Below are positions 10,636 to 21,190 of a stretch of 64,000 nt of DNA, piece after piece. A program made the position numbers and the translations under genes. Each line of letters begins with the position of its first letter. Position 1 is the first letter of the stretch. Under the pieces are notes generated by a model that searched no databases, was not told where the DNA came from, and worked only from the letters and a program-made list of their open reading frames with translations. This DNA is from Peromyscus leucopus (Eukaryota; Chordata; Mammalia; Rodentia; Cricetidae): positions 56,695,660 through 56,759,659 of the forward strand of contig NC_051079.1 of assembly GCF_004664715.2 (NCBI RefSeq). The letters are read 5' to 3'.

Positions 10636-10745
10636 AATCACCACTATCATCACCATCATCATCATTATCATCATTACCTTTTCACCATAATCATTGCTGC
10701 AACACCATCAACACCGTCCATACCATCATTACCATCATCATCGCA
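10636..10745 (+). repeat. CAT/CAC microsatellite, right block
   Basis: Same triplet composition as 9888-10250, more degraded, on the far side of the inserted element. Confidence 0.9.
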
Positions 10746-11164
10746 TCCAATAATTGCATAGAGTTAATAAATGTATATCATCAAGACAAAATTAACACAG
10801 ATAAAACTACTGGAGAATGAGGTATCCTTACCCTAACTGTGGGCACACACATCACATGCTGTGTATACACATGCACATGATTCTCTTTTGTTACTGGTAC
10901 AGATTAGCAAACACACGGTAGAGGAGCTGCCTCCGACAGCTGTCTTCACCCCTCGTCTCTATCCCTGGCAATGTTGAACCAATTGCTGCCCTTCTGTCTA
11001 CAAAGCTCAAACATGGCTTCATAATCCTCCTTAACTCTCTACTCCAGACAGGCAAACGAAGTAATCAGAGCTGGCAAGTGTTGGCATCCTTTTAAAAGAA
11101 AGGGGCTAGTTAGCCACGGAAGACAGCTTTATTCCAGTTCTCACCTCAACCATATTTTCAGAAA
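10746..11164. other. Single-copy-looking DNA
   Basis: No recognised feature. Confidence 0.4.
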
Positions 11165-11348
11165 TTAAGTCACTTGCCCTGTCTGTATCTCATGCTTCTC
11201 CTACATAAAGTAGGCCTAATTATTTTTTTTCATTCCTTGCTGGGGTATGGGTAAAATGAGAACAAAGGAGTTAATGAGCTCCTGGGGAGTTAAACATGCT
11301 CAACAACTGTAAAGGATTATTTTTATGGTCCAGGCACTTAATGAACAT
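11165..11348 (-). mobile_element. MIR SINE, reverse orientation
   Basis: AAGTCACTTGCCCTGTCTGT, then ACATAAAGTAGGCCTAATTA, then TAAAATGAGAACAAAGGAG and CCAGGCACTTAATGAACAT follow the reverse complement of MIR. A T run at 11224 interrupts it. Confidence 0.65.
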
Positions 11349-11940
11349 AAAAGTATAAGACATCAAATGGAAGACGCTACAAAATGAAGACTATACTGAA
11401 ATAAACAAGCAACTCCACCGGGTGGTTCCAGGAAATGAGTGCTGCCTGTAGAATACAACTATAAGAATAAATACAAAACAAACAGGTGACTTCTGAGGTT
11501 CTAACCAATGGTGGAATTGAGGCATTGGGTAAAAATGATGCTATAGATGGAGGTGAATCTGTCTTCTTAGGGTTCATGTGACAATTATTTATATAATATC
11601 TACCATTTGGGAAGGCCCATGGTATCAGTGTTTTAAAACATATATCATATAACGATGGGCATAAAGGAATTGGCCCTCCTCTCCAGTCCTTTTTGAAATA
11701 CAGTGGAATAATATGGTGACTTTGAATATGTCTTCCACCCCTGGCTATCAACTGTGATCCGTTGGATTAAACAAAGAAGTGGTTGTTTTCTTCCTGTAAC
11801 TAAAAATCTGTGTTGATGATTATTGATGGTAGTTTATCAACTGCTTCAATGTGACAGCATCAAGGGCTCCCCATTCTCTTGGCCTTTCTCTCAAGTTTCC
11901 AAAACAGCTACAAAGCTCCACACAGAATAGTCACTATCAG
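11349..11940. other. Single-copy-looking DNA
   Basis: Contains a 124-codon minus-strand open frame (11377-11751) with no recognisable domain; I treat it as chance. Confidence 0.4.
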
Positions 11941-12058
11941 GCAAGAAGTTAAGAGCAAGAAGCTAGAAGAGGGAAAAGAAGGAATAAGAAAAGAAGAGAT
12001 GGGAAAGAAGAAGAAGAAGAAGAAGAAGAAGAAGAAGAAGAAGAAGAAGAAGAAGAAG

Positions 12059-12091
<33 letters not shown>

Positions 12092-12160
12092 AAGGAAGAA
12101 ATGGAGGGGAGAGGAAGACGAGGAGGAAGAAAGAAGATGGGGAAGAAGAGAAGGAAATTC
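11941..12160 (+). repeat. Polypurine tract with a pure 28-copy AAG microsatellite
   Basis: The pure AAG run spans 12005-12088 (84 bp, 28 copies) inside about 200 bases almost free of pyrimidines. AAG/GAA runs of this length can form triplex or sticky DNA and slow replication; that is known for the motif, not shown here. The K- and L-rich open frames are repeat artefacts. Confidence 0.95.
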
Positions 12161-14268
12161 ATCCATTGACTTCTTGCTTTTCAATGACTCTCCTCTCATT
12201 TTTAAAGAAGGCTAAGGCATGTGTTGTTTTATTTTGTTTTGTTTTTGTTTTTAGTTGGATTCATGGCAATCCAACAATATTCCTTATTGAGCATGAAGGA
12301 AATGATGGATATTCAGTAGTGTTGGCAATTTCTACCAAAGTATGAACAGAGTAAAATGCAACCTAAGTTGTCATAGGAAATGGATTTCTCCTTCAAAAAG
12401 CTTCACCCCAATAGTGGAAGCAGGTTGTATACTCAGCATAAAGTAAATCAGAAGAGAGAGTCATTCATCACCGAGACAATGGATGCAGAACTATTGTATA
12501 CATACATGTCACACGAAAATGTCTTTGCTCCATTTTACTTAGTGAAAGACAAAGCTTAACTTTTATTCCTTTCTTTTTGGCATTTGTGTTTCTAAACATC
12601 CTACTGCACATGCCTGTAGAGGCAGAGCAGGAAAACGTCGTGAAAAGCCATCCCACAAGGTTTTTTCCCCCCATGTGTATGATTTTATTTCCTTGTTCTG
12701 TCTGAGACTTGTGGAAAGAGGTGCAGGTATAATCAAATGTAATGAGGATTTTAACCATGAACCAAATGAACCCAAATTTTCAGAAACCAGGTCAGAAAGT
12801 GAACCATGGCTGTTCTTTGCACCCAAAACACATAGACTCATAGAATGTTGGGTGGACAAGGCAAAGCCATGACACTCTGGGCTGTCATTTGTGATTCTGA
12901 GTCCAACTCATTTCCCGGTTTTTTTCTTTTTAAAGAAAGCCATTAGTGGAAGACTTCCAGGAAATGATTAACAGCAAACTAAGGTGGGGATCTGGCACCA
13001 CGAGCCACCTGAGCTTTGTGGTTCCAGGGATCTGGGCACCAGTGCCTCCCCAGGGCCTGCTGACATCTGTGCTAAACAGTTACTTCACATAACAACTTTT
13101 AATGCCTCAGTTGAGCCTGTCAAATCCTTAATTTCTACCAAGTCCTGTGACAGATATTAAAGTATTTTTAAACTCACTGCTACTTTTAAAATATACAAGG
13201 AACCATAAAAGTAAGTCTGGGTACTAAGGTATTCCAGGAACCTGCTAAGGAGCCTAGCTTCTGCATTTCTCTGCCTTTCCAGGGTGATTTATCTTCACCC
13301 TCTGATATTTGCTTCCCTTTTGACACAACATTCATAAATCCTGCCTCCTCAGAGTTCTTATTCTAATAAGCTATTCAGCATTTATCCTCCTGGTGTTACA
13401 TAAAGAGAAGCGGATGCCCAGATACCTGCGGCCTTCTGAGCACTCTCTCAACTCCATCATTCAGGAACTGCCATGCTCATTTCCTGGGGAGCCTGGCAGC
13501 TGATGATGACCTAGAAGCAATGTCCACCGTAGACAGTACCTTTCCAGCACCCACTGTAATCCAGGGACTGATGGAAGAGTTGAGCATACAGCAATGAAAA
13601 GAGAGACAAGGGTCTGTCCCAACAAAGAGCGATTGTGAACACAGAAGCAAATGAGTGGGTAATTCTGGGAACTGAATGTTTCATAAGGAAGATAAAATAG
13701 AGTGATTGGATGGGGGATTCCAAAGGTTAGACCCACAGCTTAGGCTAGGATGGTGGGAGAGGGCCACTGAAGAGGAGGAGGCATCTGTCCAGAGCTACAT
13801 GGCGAGAAAGAGGCAGCTTTCCAAATATCTGCGTAGAAGGACCAACAAATACAAAGGTCTTTAGGACAGGTCCTGGTTTGGATTACCCGAGGTTCCGATT
13901 TGGACCAGATGGAAAGAGGTGGTGTGGACTCGATGTTACATCAGAGAGGGTTGGGTGTCCCTGATATGTGGTTTCTAAGTGGGTAGAAGTAGTCATATTT
14001 TACTACATGCTCCAGAAGAAAAACTGAGTCAACTTGCAGATGGTCAAGAAGACCAAAAGGCTTAGGAAGGCAGTATGCCACGGCCTAGTTTTCTCCTTAG
14101 AACCCACTCCAGGAGATGGATGGCAAGAAGGCAGGAGGGGACCAAGAGATGGCTGAGTAGTAGGAGAGTTTGCATTCATTGATGACCCAAGTTCCATACC
14201 TTTGTCCCACAAAGTGACAGGAGACAATTGACTCTGTTGTCCTCTTATCTCTACACATACGCTTGATT
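12161..14268. other. Long single-copy-looking stretch
   Basis: About 2.1 kb with no recognised transposon. A small TTTTG-type run lies at 12222-12252. Open frames at 12468-12872 and 13461-13736 occur on both strands and show no domain. Confidence 0.4.
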
Positions 14269-14270
14269 CT

Positions 14271-14278
14271 CCCCCCCC

Positions 14279-14345
<67 letters not shown>
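14271..14345. repeat. C-run plus CT/CA dinucleotide microsatellite
   Basis: A C run, then (CT)n at 14280-14297, then (CA)n to 14345. Confidence 0.95.
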
Positions 14346-14348
<3 letters not shown>

Positions 14349-14563
14349 GGGGGGGTGTAGAGGGGTGGAGCAGGTGAGCAGTAAGGAGTAGGAAGCTAGA
14401 GTGATACAGTAACAAGACCAGAAGCTGGAGGGCCGGGGCTAGCAAACTGTCCTGGGACATTGGAGAACTGCTTTGGAATACAATATGAAAATTCAGATTC
14501 ACTTTGCAGGGTTTATTACTGGTGCTGAAACAAAGAGGTGGGAAGAGAGTAGCAAAGACAATC

Positions 14564-14787
14564 CGGCTTGTGGTGTGATTCAGTTGGTAAAGTGTCTGCC
14601 TAACCTACACGAGCCTCTGGCTTCAAACCCCAGAAATCCACGAATTGGATGTGGTTTTTGTCCTATTACAATTCCAGAACTCTGAAGCCAGAAGCAGGAG
14701 GATTAAGAGTTCAAGACCAGTTTCAACTACATTGTGAGTTCAGCACCATCCTGGACTACAAGACCCTGTCTCAAAATAGAATAAAAT
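14564..14787 (+). mobile_element. B4 SINE (ID-B1 composite)
   Basis: The ID-like head (GATTCAGTTGGTAAAGTG, then TTCAAACCCCAGAAATCC as B-box side) is followed by a B1-type body (AGCAGGAGGATTAAGAGTTC, CTACATTGTGAGTTC, AGACCCTGTCTCAAAATAGA). This order defines B4. Confidence 0.85.
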
Positions 14788-15664
14788 GTCTAATGTTGAT
14801 GCTTGAACATTTGGTTAGCTGCAATTGCATTTATACAGTGGGGTGGGAGGTGATTTTTTTTTTCCACAGTGGTACCACTGATGTTATTGTTTGAGAGTTC
14901 TCTCGGAGACACCCAAGTGGAAATCAGATGACCAGCTACCTGAGCTCAGGGGACAGGCTTGGGTTAAAGATCTAGTCCAGCCGCCTGTTAGCACTCACCA
15001 GATGGAGACTCCCTTAGATGTGTTTTCCAGTGTTTTTCCCCTGCTGTTATCATTTAATCTGGGTTATCTGATAGACAAGGGTACTTGGACTTGGCACCAT
15101 AAATCTTCATGTCAGATTCCAGGAAAGACTTGACTACATTTGGTTATCTCAAAGAACTGATTTTTGTTGTTGTTTCTGTTTTTTGGTTTTCTTTTTCAGA
15201 GATTATGCCAGAGATATAACTGGGTGCTATAGAGAGACATTGAGAGGAATTATTTCAAAGAGCAGTAATCATTATCCAAATAATGTTGTCCTCATCTGCA
15301 GAATAGATGATCATTTCATTAGCTAGATTAAATATTGAGATATTTGAACAAGTAAAATATACTACCCATACAAGATCTTGAGTAATAATGCTAAAAATTA
15401 TCCAAGGAAGAAATTTCATATGCGCTTTCAGTGACTTTTACAAATAAATAGCACACCAAGTTCAACAGTATTGACTTTTGTTTTATAAAAATGATTTGTT
15501 GTCCAAATTCTGAATCTTCTCCAAGTTTTGATCATTCCACGAATATGGTATAGATTTGCAATCAGCTTTCTTGAGAACATACTAACTATAAAAATGCCAT
15601 GACGAGCAAAATAACTTTTCTCTGCCTACAAATTCTTGATTCTTTTTAGAGCCATTTATGGAAG
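14788..15664. other. Single-copy-looking DNA
   Basis: No recognised feature apart from a small T/G-rich run at 15160-15200. Confidence 0.4.
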
Positions 15665-15912
15665 GAAGTCATCTGTAAACCATGACCCAGGGGCCTAATC
15701 TGGCCAGCCATGGGTTTTTGTAAATAAAGTTTTATTGGCCAGCAATCATGCTCATTCATGTATGGATTGTCTGTGGCTGTTTCCGTGATTTTATTGTTAT
15801 TGCAGAGAAAACCCAATAGCAAAGTCCAAGCTCCGCAACAGCTATGGCGCAGCCAGCAAAGCCTAAGTGATTTCCTATCTGACCCTCTGCAGAAAAAGTT
15901 TGCCAAGCCCAG
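15665..15912 (+). mobile_element. Old mammalian hAT-type MITE, copy 1
   Basis: Landmarks in order: CCTAATCTGGCC, GTTTTTGTAAATAAAGTTTT, ATTGGCC, GTCTGTGGCTG, GGCGCAGCCAGCAAAGCC, AGAAAAAGTTTGCCAAGCCC. This is a non-autonomous element widespread in placental mammals. The same family recurs at 29215-29355 (reverse) and 59730-59935. I will not commit to a family name. Confidence 0.75.
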
Positions 15913-17308
15913 ATCCCAGGGAAGGCGTTCCAGGGACCCTGCGGACTGCGCCGCAGAGTCAGTCGAGGTCAGGAAGTGGAAAACGGGTCAGCTCTAGTTT
16001 ATATGTGACAGATTGCTCTTTAGCTTTATGAGGGCAGGGGAAAGACAGACTTTATGTGCCATTTTCTTGTTCCTCTGCCCTAGGCAGCCATGCCCCTGCT
16101 GAGCAGGGGTCACAAAGGACTATGATCATGCCGCCTCCTCCGTGACAGAAAATTGGCAATAGAGAAAGAATGGATAGGACTGGGTGCCCTGAGACACTGG
16201 CTCCATCCCACCAGTGGGTGGCTTTGCTGTAGCCTACACTGCCTCTCCCCTGCCACCTCCTACTGCCCAGACTTTAGCTCAGAAACCCACGGGATGGCCC
16301 AATCCCTCAAGCTCTCTGCTTAAATGGGGACTGATGGCTTGAGGCAAGCAGACAGGCAGGTCTTTTATTATTATGAAGAAGCCCCATGAGCAGGCAGCAG
16401 CTTGGGGAAAACGTGTGATGACTTCCCTGTGAATTTGGGGGATTGCCTAAACCCTCAGCCTCTTCCTACATTAAGCAAAACAGTTACATCTAAGTTCAAT
16501 TTCCCAGCATTTCTTCATGCCTCTCTACTGTCTGTAAGTGGAGGGTGCAAAAAAAAACCGTCTTCAGTTAACCCATAGAATTTCCCACAAATCTCCTTGC
16601 ACAGTAACACAACTGGAAGAAGCGTTGTGAGTTTTCATTTTGAGGACTCCACCGAGTATCCAGAGAAAAATGGCCATGGCTGTGTTGCCTGGCTCACAGT
16701 TGGAAGTGCATGCCGAGTTCGCCTGCAGGGGGCGCTGCAGCTGGTTCCCAGTCTGCACAGACTTGGGCTTCTTCCATTATCCCCAGAAAATAGTTCAGCA
16801 TTACAGACCATTTCCTTCTCACCACAAATGTCTGTGCTGGAGGTGTCCCAAGTGTGGGTTGGTACATTCATGGTTTATTCTGATCCTCTCTCTCCTGGAG
16901 AGCTGGGGAAGGTGCCCCTCTGGGGAGCTGTAGTTGTTTGTGGTAGTGATGGATGGGTGAGGCAGACAGTGATGCCGCTCTTGCCAGACAAGTCTTGGGC
17001 TGCCTGTTTTCCAGAATGACAGACCAAAGTTGAATATGTCCAGAAGAAGCTAAGGGGACGAACACTGTCTATACGTCCATACCTACTATGAATTCTACTT
17101 TGCAGAAAGACTTGTACAAATGAATCCATCTATCTAACTCATGTTCACTTGTTGCCACAGACCAGTGGCTAAGGGTTGAGCTAGCTAAAGGTTTGTGCCG
17201 TTGGAGTGGCTTCTTCATCTGTTAAGCCAGCGGTCAAGAGTAGCTGCCTCCAGATGATTTTCAGGGTCGAAAGGAGATGGCATACAAAAAGGTATGAGCT
17301 GGACATTG
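15913..17308. other. Single-copy-looking DNA around a CTCF-like motif
   Basis: No recognised transposon. Open frames at 16597-17019 (plus) and 16875-17129 (minus) show no domain. Confidence 0.4.
16721..16740 (+). promoter_or_regulatory. CTCF-like motif
   Basis: GCCTGCAGGGGGCGCTGCAG has the AGGGGGCGC core of the CTCF consensus with a pyrimidine-rich left flank. It is not inside a recognisable B2 SINE, which is the usual source of new rodent CTCF sites, so it could be an older site. Binding is inference. Confidence 0.5.
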
Positions 17309-17690
17309 TGCTGACTAATCTTGGTTGTCAGCTTTATTGCATATGAGATCAACTACAAGACATGCCTTCAGGAAGGCCCATGGGGCTATTTCCTGAAAAG
17401 GTTAACATAAAGGAGAATCCCCCTCCCCAGAGTGGACAGGGCCTTCCTGAGGTGCCCAGATATTCATCTGAGGGAACGATTTGCCTGCCTGCCTTCCTCC
17501 TTGTTGGTAAGAACATCTGCTCTGTTGCTGCTGCCGCCACTCCCACCATTCTGCCCCCACATTGGGAACCGGCATCTTCAGCCTTACAGTATAGACTAAA
17601 GGCCAGTGGCTCCCCAGGAATTCTACAGATCTTCAGCACCAGGTTGGTGGACTGAGTTCTGTTCTTAGTCTCTCCAAGCAGATAGGCATA
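17309..17690 (+). mobile_element. Degraded rodent dispersed repeat, hAT-type suspected
   Basis: TCTTGGTTGTCAGCTTTATT, then GCATATGAGATCAACTACAA, GGACTGAGTTCTG near 17650 and the ATTCATCTGAGG / CTTGTTGG middle follow a dispersed rodent repeat I recognise only loosely. Confidence 0.45.
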
Positions 17691-17870
17691 GATGGCCATT
17701 GTTGGGGGATGGCCATTGTTGTGCTATCTAGCTGTAATCATGTAAGGCAAACTACTGAAGTCCCCGTTGTCATGTTGTCTAATTAATTCTGTTCCTCTAC
17801 AGTCCAGAGAATCCTTTACAGGTACATAGAAGGTCACCTAAATCATCGATTTTTTTTCCTTAACTTCTAG

Positions 17871-18190
17871 GGGCCAGCTGAACAATATCGAGCCAGCAGA
17901 AGCAGAGCAGCAAAGAGGGAGACACTATCACAGACTCGACGGCATCATTGACACACTAGTAAAACATGATGGGAGCCTGTGCTGGGTCCTGGAGCAGAAA
18001 AAGGACGTGAGTGGGAAGGTTCCTGAAATGTGAATGAAGTCTGACATTTTGATAGCAGTAAATGTACCAGGGTTGACTTCCTACTTTTAACAATATGAAA
18101 TGTCAATGCTCTGCATTACGTTTGCAATTTGGCTGTTTTTCTATAAATCTAAAATGATTCCCAAATAATAAAAAGTTTATTTTCAACTCC
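17871..18190 (+). mobile_element. Old LINE-1 (L1M-type) 3' end
   Basis: AGACTCGACGGCATCATTGA, GAGCAGAAAAAGGACGTGAG, TGAATGAAGTCTGACATTTTG, TTTGCAATTTGGCTGTTTTT, CTATAAATCTAAAATGATTC and AATAAAAAGTTTATTT match the well-known 3' untranslated end of old mammalian LINE-1, including the final polyadenylation-like AATAAA. It begins right after an acceptor-like CTTCTAG, so it can look like an exon. Confidence 0.75.
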
Positions 18191-18254
18191 CCTAAAAGAT
18201 TAACTTCAAACAAAAGCTTAACTTAATTGAATACAAATGACACAATGATTTTAC

Positions 18255-18420
18255 AAATGTTTTTTTTTTTTCTTTGTTTGTTTATGTGAGGGGGAACTTG
18301 TGGAGATGAGAGAACAGTTTGTGGAAGCCAGCTCTCTCCTTTCACCCTACCAGTCTTGGGGGCGAACTCAGGTCCTCAGGTTGGGTGGCAAGTACCTTCT
18401 GAGCCATGCTGCCGGCCCCA
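18255..18420 (-). mobile_element. B3-type SINE, reverse
   Basis: GGAAGCCAGCTCTCTCC, GGCGAACTCAGGTCCTCAGG, CAAGTACCTTCTGAGCCATG and CTGCCGGCCCC are the reverse complement of a B3 head. A T run (18421-18436) follows the head side, which is unusual because the SINE tail is at 18257-18274. Confidence 0.85.
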
Positions 18421-18436
18421 TTTTTTTTTTTTTTTT

Positions 18437-18720
18437 GCATTTATATAGTGCACAAAATAATTGTAACCAAGCCATCAAAGCAGTCAGATGGAGGATCCAC
18501 GGAGCCTACAGACTGCAAGTGGGTATCCAAATTGGATTCATGAAGCAGAAAAGGACAAAGGACATTCAAAGCAGGGGTGACATTTGCAAAGGCTTCTGGG
18601 GCTGTTTGAGAAACTTGACAATATTTACATGCCCTGCAGGAAGCAGTACAGCTTGGGTGTGTGGTGCATAAAGGGAGAGGCTGGACCTGGAGGCTGGAGG
18701 AGAATGGGAAGGTAAGGGAA
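18437..18720. other. Unassigned sequence
   Basis: No recognised family; a 123-codon open frame (18300-18671) crosses from the SINE and is not credible. Confidence 0.35.
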
Positions 18721-18968
18721 TGCCAATAATTTCTTAAAAGCACACAATAGACTGTGTACACATATTTAAAGTATACGATGAGATCATCTTTGCCATATGA
18801 CAACACCCATGAATCACCACCACAAATGACAACAAGAGGGTACCCACCACTCACCAACTCCTCCTGCCATCCCCGGGAACTATGGTTCCGATTTCTGTCA
18901 CTGCCGATCCGAGATCTGATTGCACTTCCTAGAATCTTAGGTAAGTGGAACCACCATGTTACAAGATA
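18721..18968 (+). mobile_element. Old mammalian LINE-1-type fragment
   Basis: ATAATTTCTTAAAAGCACAC, GTACACATATTTAAAGTATACG, CACCCATGAATCACCACCAC, ATCCCCGGGAACTATGG, TTTCTGTCACTGCCG and GAATCTTAGGTAAGTGGAACC follow the old L1-linked repeat that in other mammals reads taaagtgtac...ctttctgtcact...aaatggaatca. Confidence 0.55.
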
Positions 18969-19433
18969 AACTGCATCTCGCTAAAACTCATAGGGTTGAT
19001 GGTAGCCCACCATAGCTCAGAGAGTGACCCTGCGTGAAGAAAAGGATCATCAATCAGGTAACAAAATAAAAATGAGGGGTTCAGAATGAGTTCCAAGCTG
19101 ACTGGGGTCCTTCTGAGAGGAATATGTTTAGACACAGACAAGTACAGAAGGAAGGCTATATGAAGAGCCTAGGAGAGGATGGCCATCTACAAGTCCAAAG
19201 AAATGACTCAAAAACAAAAAAAACAAAACCCAACTCTTCTAAGCACTGAATAGTGATGTTTCCACTGTTAAAACCAATTGGTTTGCAGTACTGTGTGTGG
19301 CTGCCTAGACTCGTATGAGGTGTAATTTTAACTTTTGAAGAAACTACCAGTTTGCCTGAGTGTTTGTGTAGTTTACCATGCCCCAGCAAAGTCCAAGAGC
19401 TTCCTTTCCTCTACCTTCTCTTGCTCTGGTGAC
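18969..19433. other. Single-copy-looking DNA
   Basis: No recognised feature. Confidence 0.4.
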
Positions 19434-19575
19434 TCTTTTTGGTTTCCTTTTGTTTGGTTTGGTTTTGAGACAGGATCTCACTACATAGCTCCAGCTTTCC
19501 TAGAACTCTCTGTGTAGACCAGACTGGCCTCGAACTCACAGAGATCCTCCTGCCTCTGTCTCATGAGTAATGGAA
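19434..19575 (-). mobile_element. B1 SINE, reverse, head-truncated
   Basis: TTTGGTTTTGAGACAGGATC, CTGTGTAGACCAGACTGGCC, TCGAACTCACAGAGATCC and GCCTCTGTCTCATGAGTAATG give a B1 lacking the GGGATTAAAGGC part of its head. Confidence 0.9.
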
Positions 19576-19664
19576 CCAACTTCATGACTGTAGGGTGACA
19601 TCACAAGGACTTGAAAATGTGTGTTTCTTGATGACTGGTGATTTTGAACGTTTTTAATGTTTTT

Positions 19665-19702
19665 TTGTTTTGTTTGTTTTGTTTTGTTTTGTTTTGTTTT
19701 TG
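19665..19702 (+). repeat. TTTTG pentanucleotide run
   Basis: TTTTG/GTTTT units in tandem, about seven copies with one interruption. Confidence 0.9.
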
Positions 19703-20102
19703 CTATCTGTATCCTTGCACTGATGGTTTCTGTTTTGGTATTTTGTAAAGGACTTTTGCATCATAGAATATGCCAAAGTGTTAGGGTCTTATTCTGTTTG
19801 CAGCGGGAGAACGTGGTGGAATCTTGAACGGTGAAGTAATACAGTGAGATGTCTGATCTGGAAGTGAGGGCAAGTTTGCAGCCTAGTCCAGTGTGTAGAA
19901 AAAGGATGATGGAAACGGAACTTAGCAGGCACCACTGAGACAGCCAGCTGAGACTGAGGAAATGGCTGGTTCCAGGGACGCTTACAGGTGGAACCAGTGT
20001 TAATATTCTGATCCGACCCTTGGTGCCGCCCTGAACGTAAAAGAAAAAACTCCGCCCCTTCCGTCCTCTCTTCTTCCCTCCTGCGAGGTGCACACCCCTC
20101 AC

Positions 20103-20105
<3 letters not shown>
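19703..20105. other. Single-copy-looking DNA
   Basis: No recognised feature. Confidence 0.35.
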
Positions 20106-20180
<75 letters not shown>

Positions 20181-20212
20181 CCTCCCCCTGTCTCCCCCCC
20201 CCCCCCCGCCCC
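20106..20212 (+). repeat. CT dinucleotide array with C-rich end
   Basis: (CT)n at 20106-20177, then CCTCC and a C run to 20212. The ER/LS-repeat open frames crossing it are artefacts. Confidence 0.97.
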
Positions 20213-20909
20213 AGCACCAAATAAAACTTCACTGAGCGCTTGGGACACCTTGGCTCTACCCACCAGGACCTCCCGCATACAAAATCATAACAACCAGGAC
20301 TGGTTATCACCAGTTGGTGGGAAGGAAGGAAGCAGCAGGGTTAGGTAAACAACTAGATAGGGGTGGGTTACCACCAGGGAATTTGGGACGAGAACAATCA
20401 CATTGTCTGTACTGACTCCAAGACTGTAACTGAGTCAAAATAGGAACTTGGGAACAAAGAGTCTAAAGCAGGCTCCCCCCCCCACCCCCCCGGCAAAATG
20501 CAGAGACCAGAAACCATTTTTTTTTTTAAAGCAACAGTTGAGTGCCAGCCCTCTTCAGACCACTGGCTAACGTCAGGAGTCACAGCCTCCATACCGTGCT
20601 GGCTGAGCCACAGAACCCTCCTGGGATCCTCAGGCACACTCCATCCCTCTGCTGAATATTATACTTTTATTGAAATCACCGCTGCATGAGGAAGTGAGTT
20701 GTCCCAAAGCAGAGGCCAAGGGTTGCTTCTCTGATCACAGTATCTGGCAAACAGCCCAGCCACATGGGCAGGTACTAAACGGAAGTGGCTCAGTCAAAGT
20801 GATGGGCAGAAAGGGCGTCATGAGATGAAATGGGCATAGTTTTATCTACATTGTGCGGCGTGATCAAAAGAGATAAAACGACTTTTCCGGTTGTCCACTG
20901 CTTGGTATT

Positions 20910-20912
<3 letters not shown>
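20213..20912. other. Single-copy-looking DNA with homopolymers
   Basis: C/CA run at 20474-20492 and T run at 20517-20527. No recognised gene. Confidence 0.4.

Positions 20913-20962
<50 letters not shown>
20913..20962 (+). repeat. GT dinucleotide microsatellite
   Basis: About 24 GT copies, uninterrupted. Confidence 0.97.
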
Positions 20963-20964
<2 letters not shown>

Positions 20965-21190
20965 CATGTGTATTGGGTACATGAGTAAATGTGCACATGT
21001 GCATGGATGCCTGTGGGTATCATTCTTTGGGTGGTGGTGTCTATTGCAGGCTAAGCTGCCAGTAATCCCCAGGGATCTGCCTGTTTCTGCCTCCCCAGGC
21101 CCTGTGATTACGAATGTGCCACAACACCCAGGCATTTTGAGGTGGATTCCGGCCACCCAGCTCAAGGTCTGGCGTTTGATCATGAGGACC
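20963..21190 (-). mobile_element. Long composite rodent SINE fragment, reverse
   Basis: AGTAATCCCCAGGGATCTGC, CTGTTTCTGCCTCCCCAGG, CCTGTGATTACGAATGTGCC and ACAACACCCAGGCATTTTGA match, in reverse, the ~0.3-kb composite SINE also seen at 43568-43915 and 52172-52475. The adjacent GT run is probably its expanded CA-rich tail. Confidence 0.65.

Noticed and set aside
11377..11751. 124-codon minus-strand frame
   Set aside because: No domain, no splice context; the length is within chance for AT-mixed DNA of this size.
11879..12199. K-, F- and L-rich open frames
   Set aside because: Direct products of the AAG tract.
16597..17019. 140-codon plus-strand frame
   Set aside because: Alternative frames on both strands are equally open, with no recognisable domain.
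17871..18006. Exon-like segment: strong acceptor, open frame of 45 codons, GTGAGT donor
   Set aside because: The sequence and its continuation to 18190 match the 3' end of an old LINE-1 (ending CTAAAATGATTC, AATAAAAAGTTTATT), so it is better explained as a repeat.
20088..20348. LS- and ER-repeat frames (also at 28137, 29478, 32265, 37327)
   Set aside because: Products of CT/GA microsatellites.
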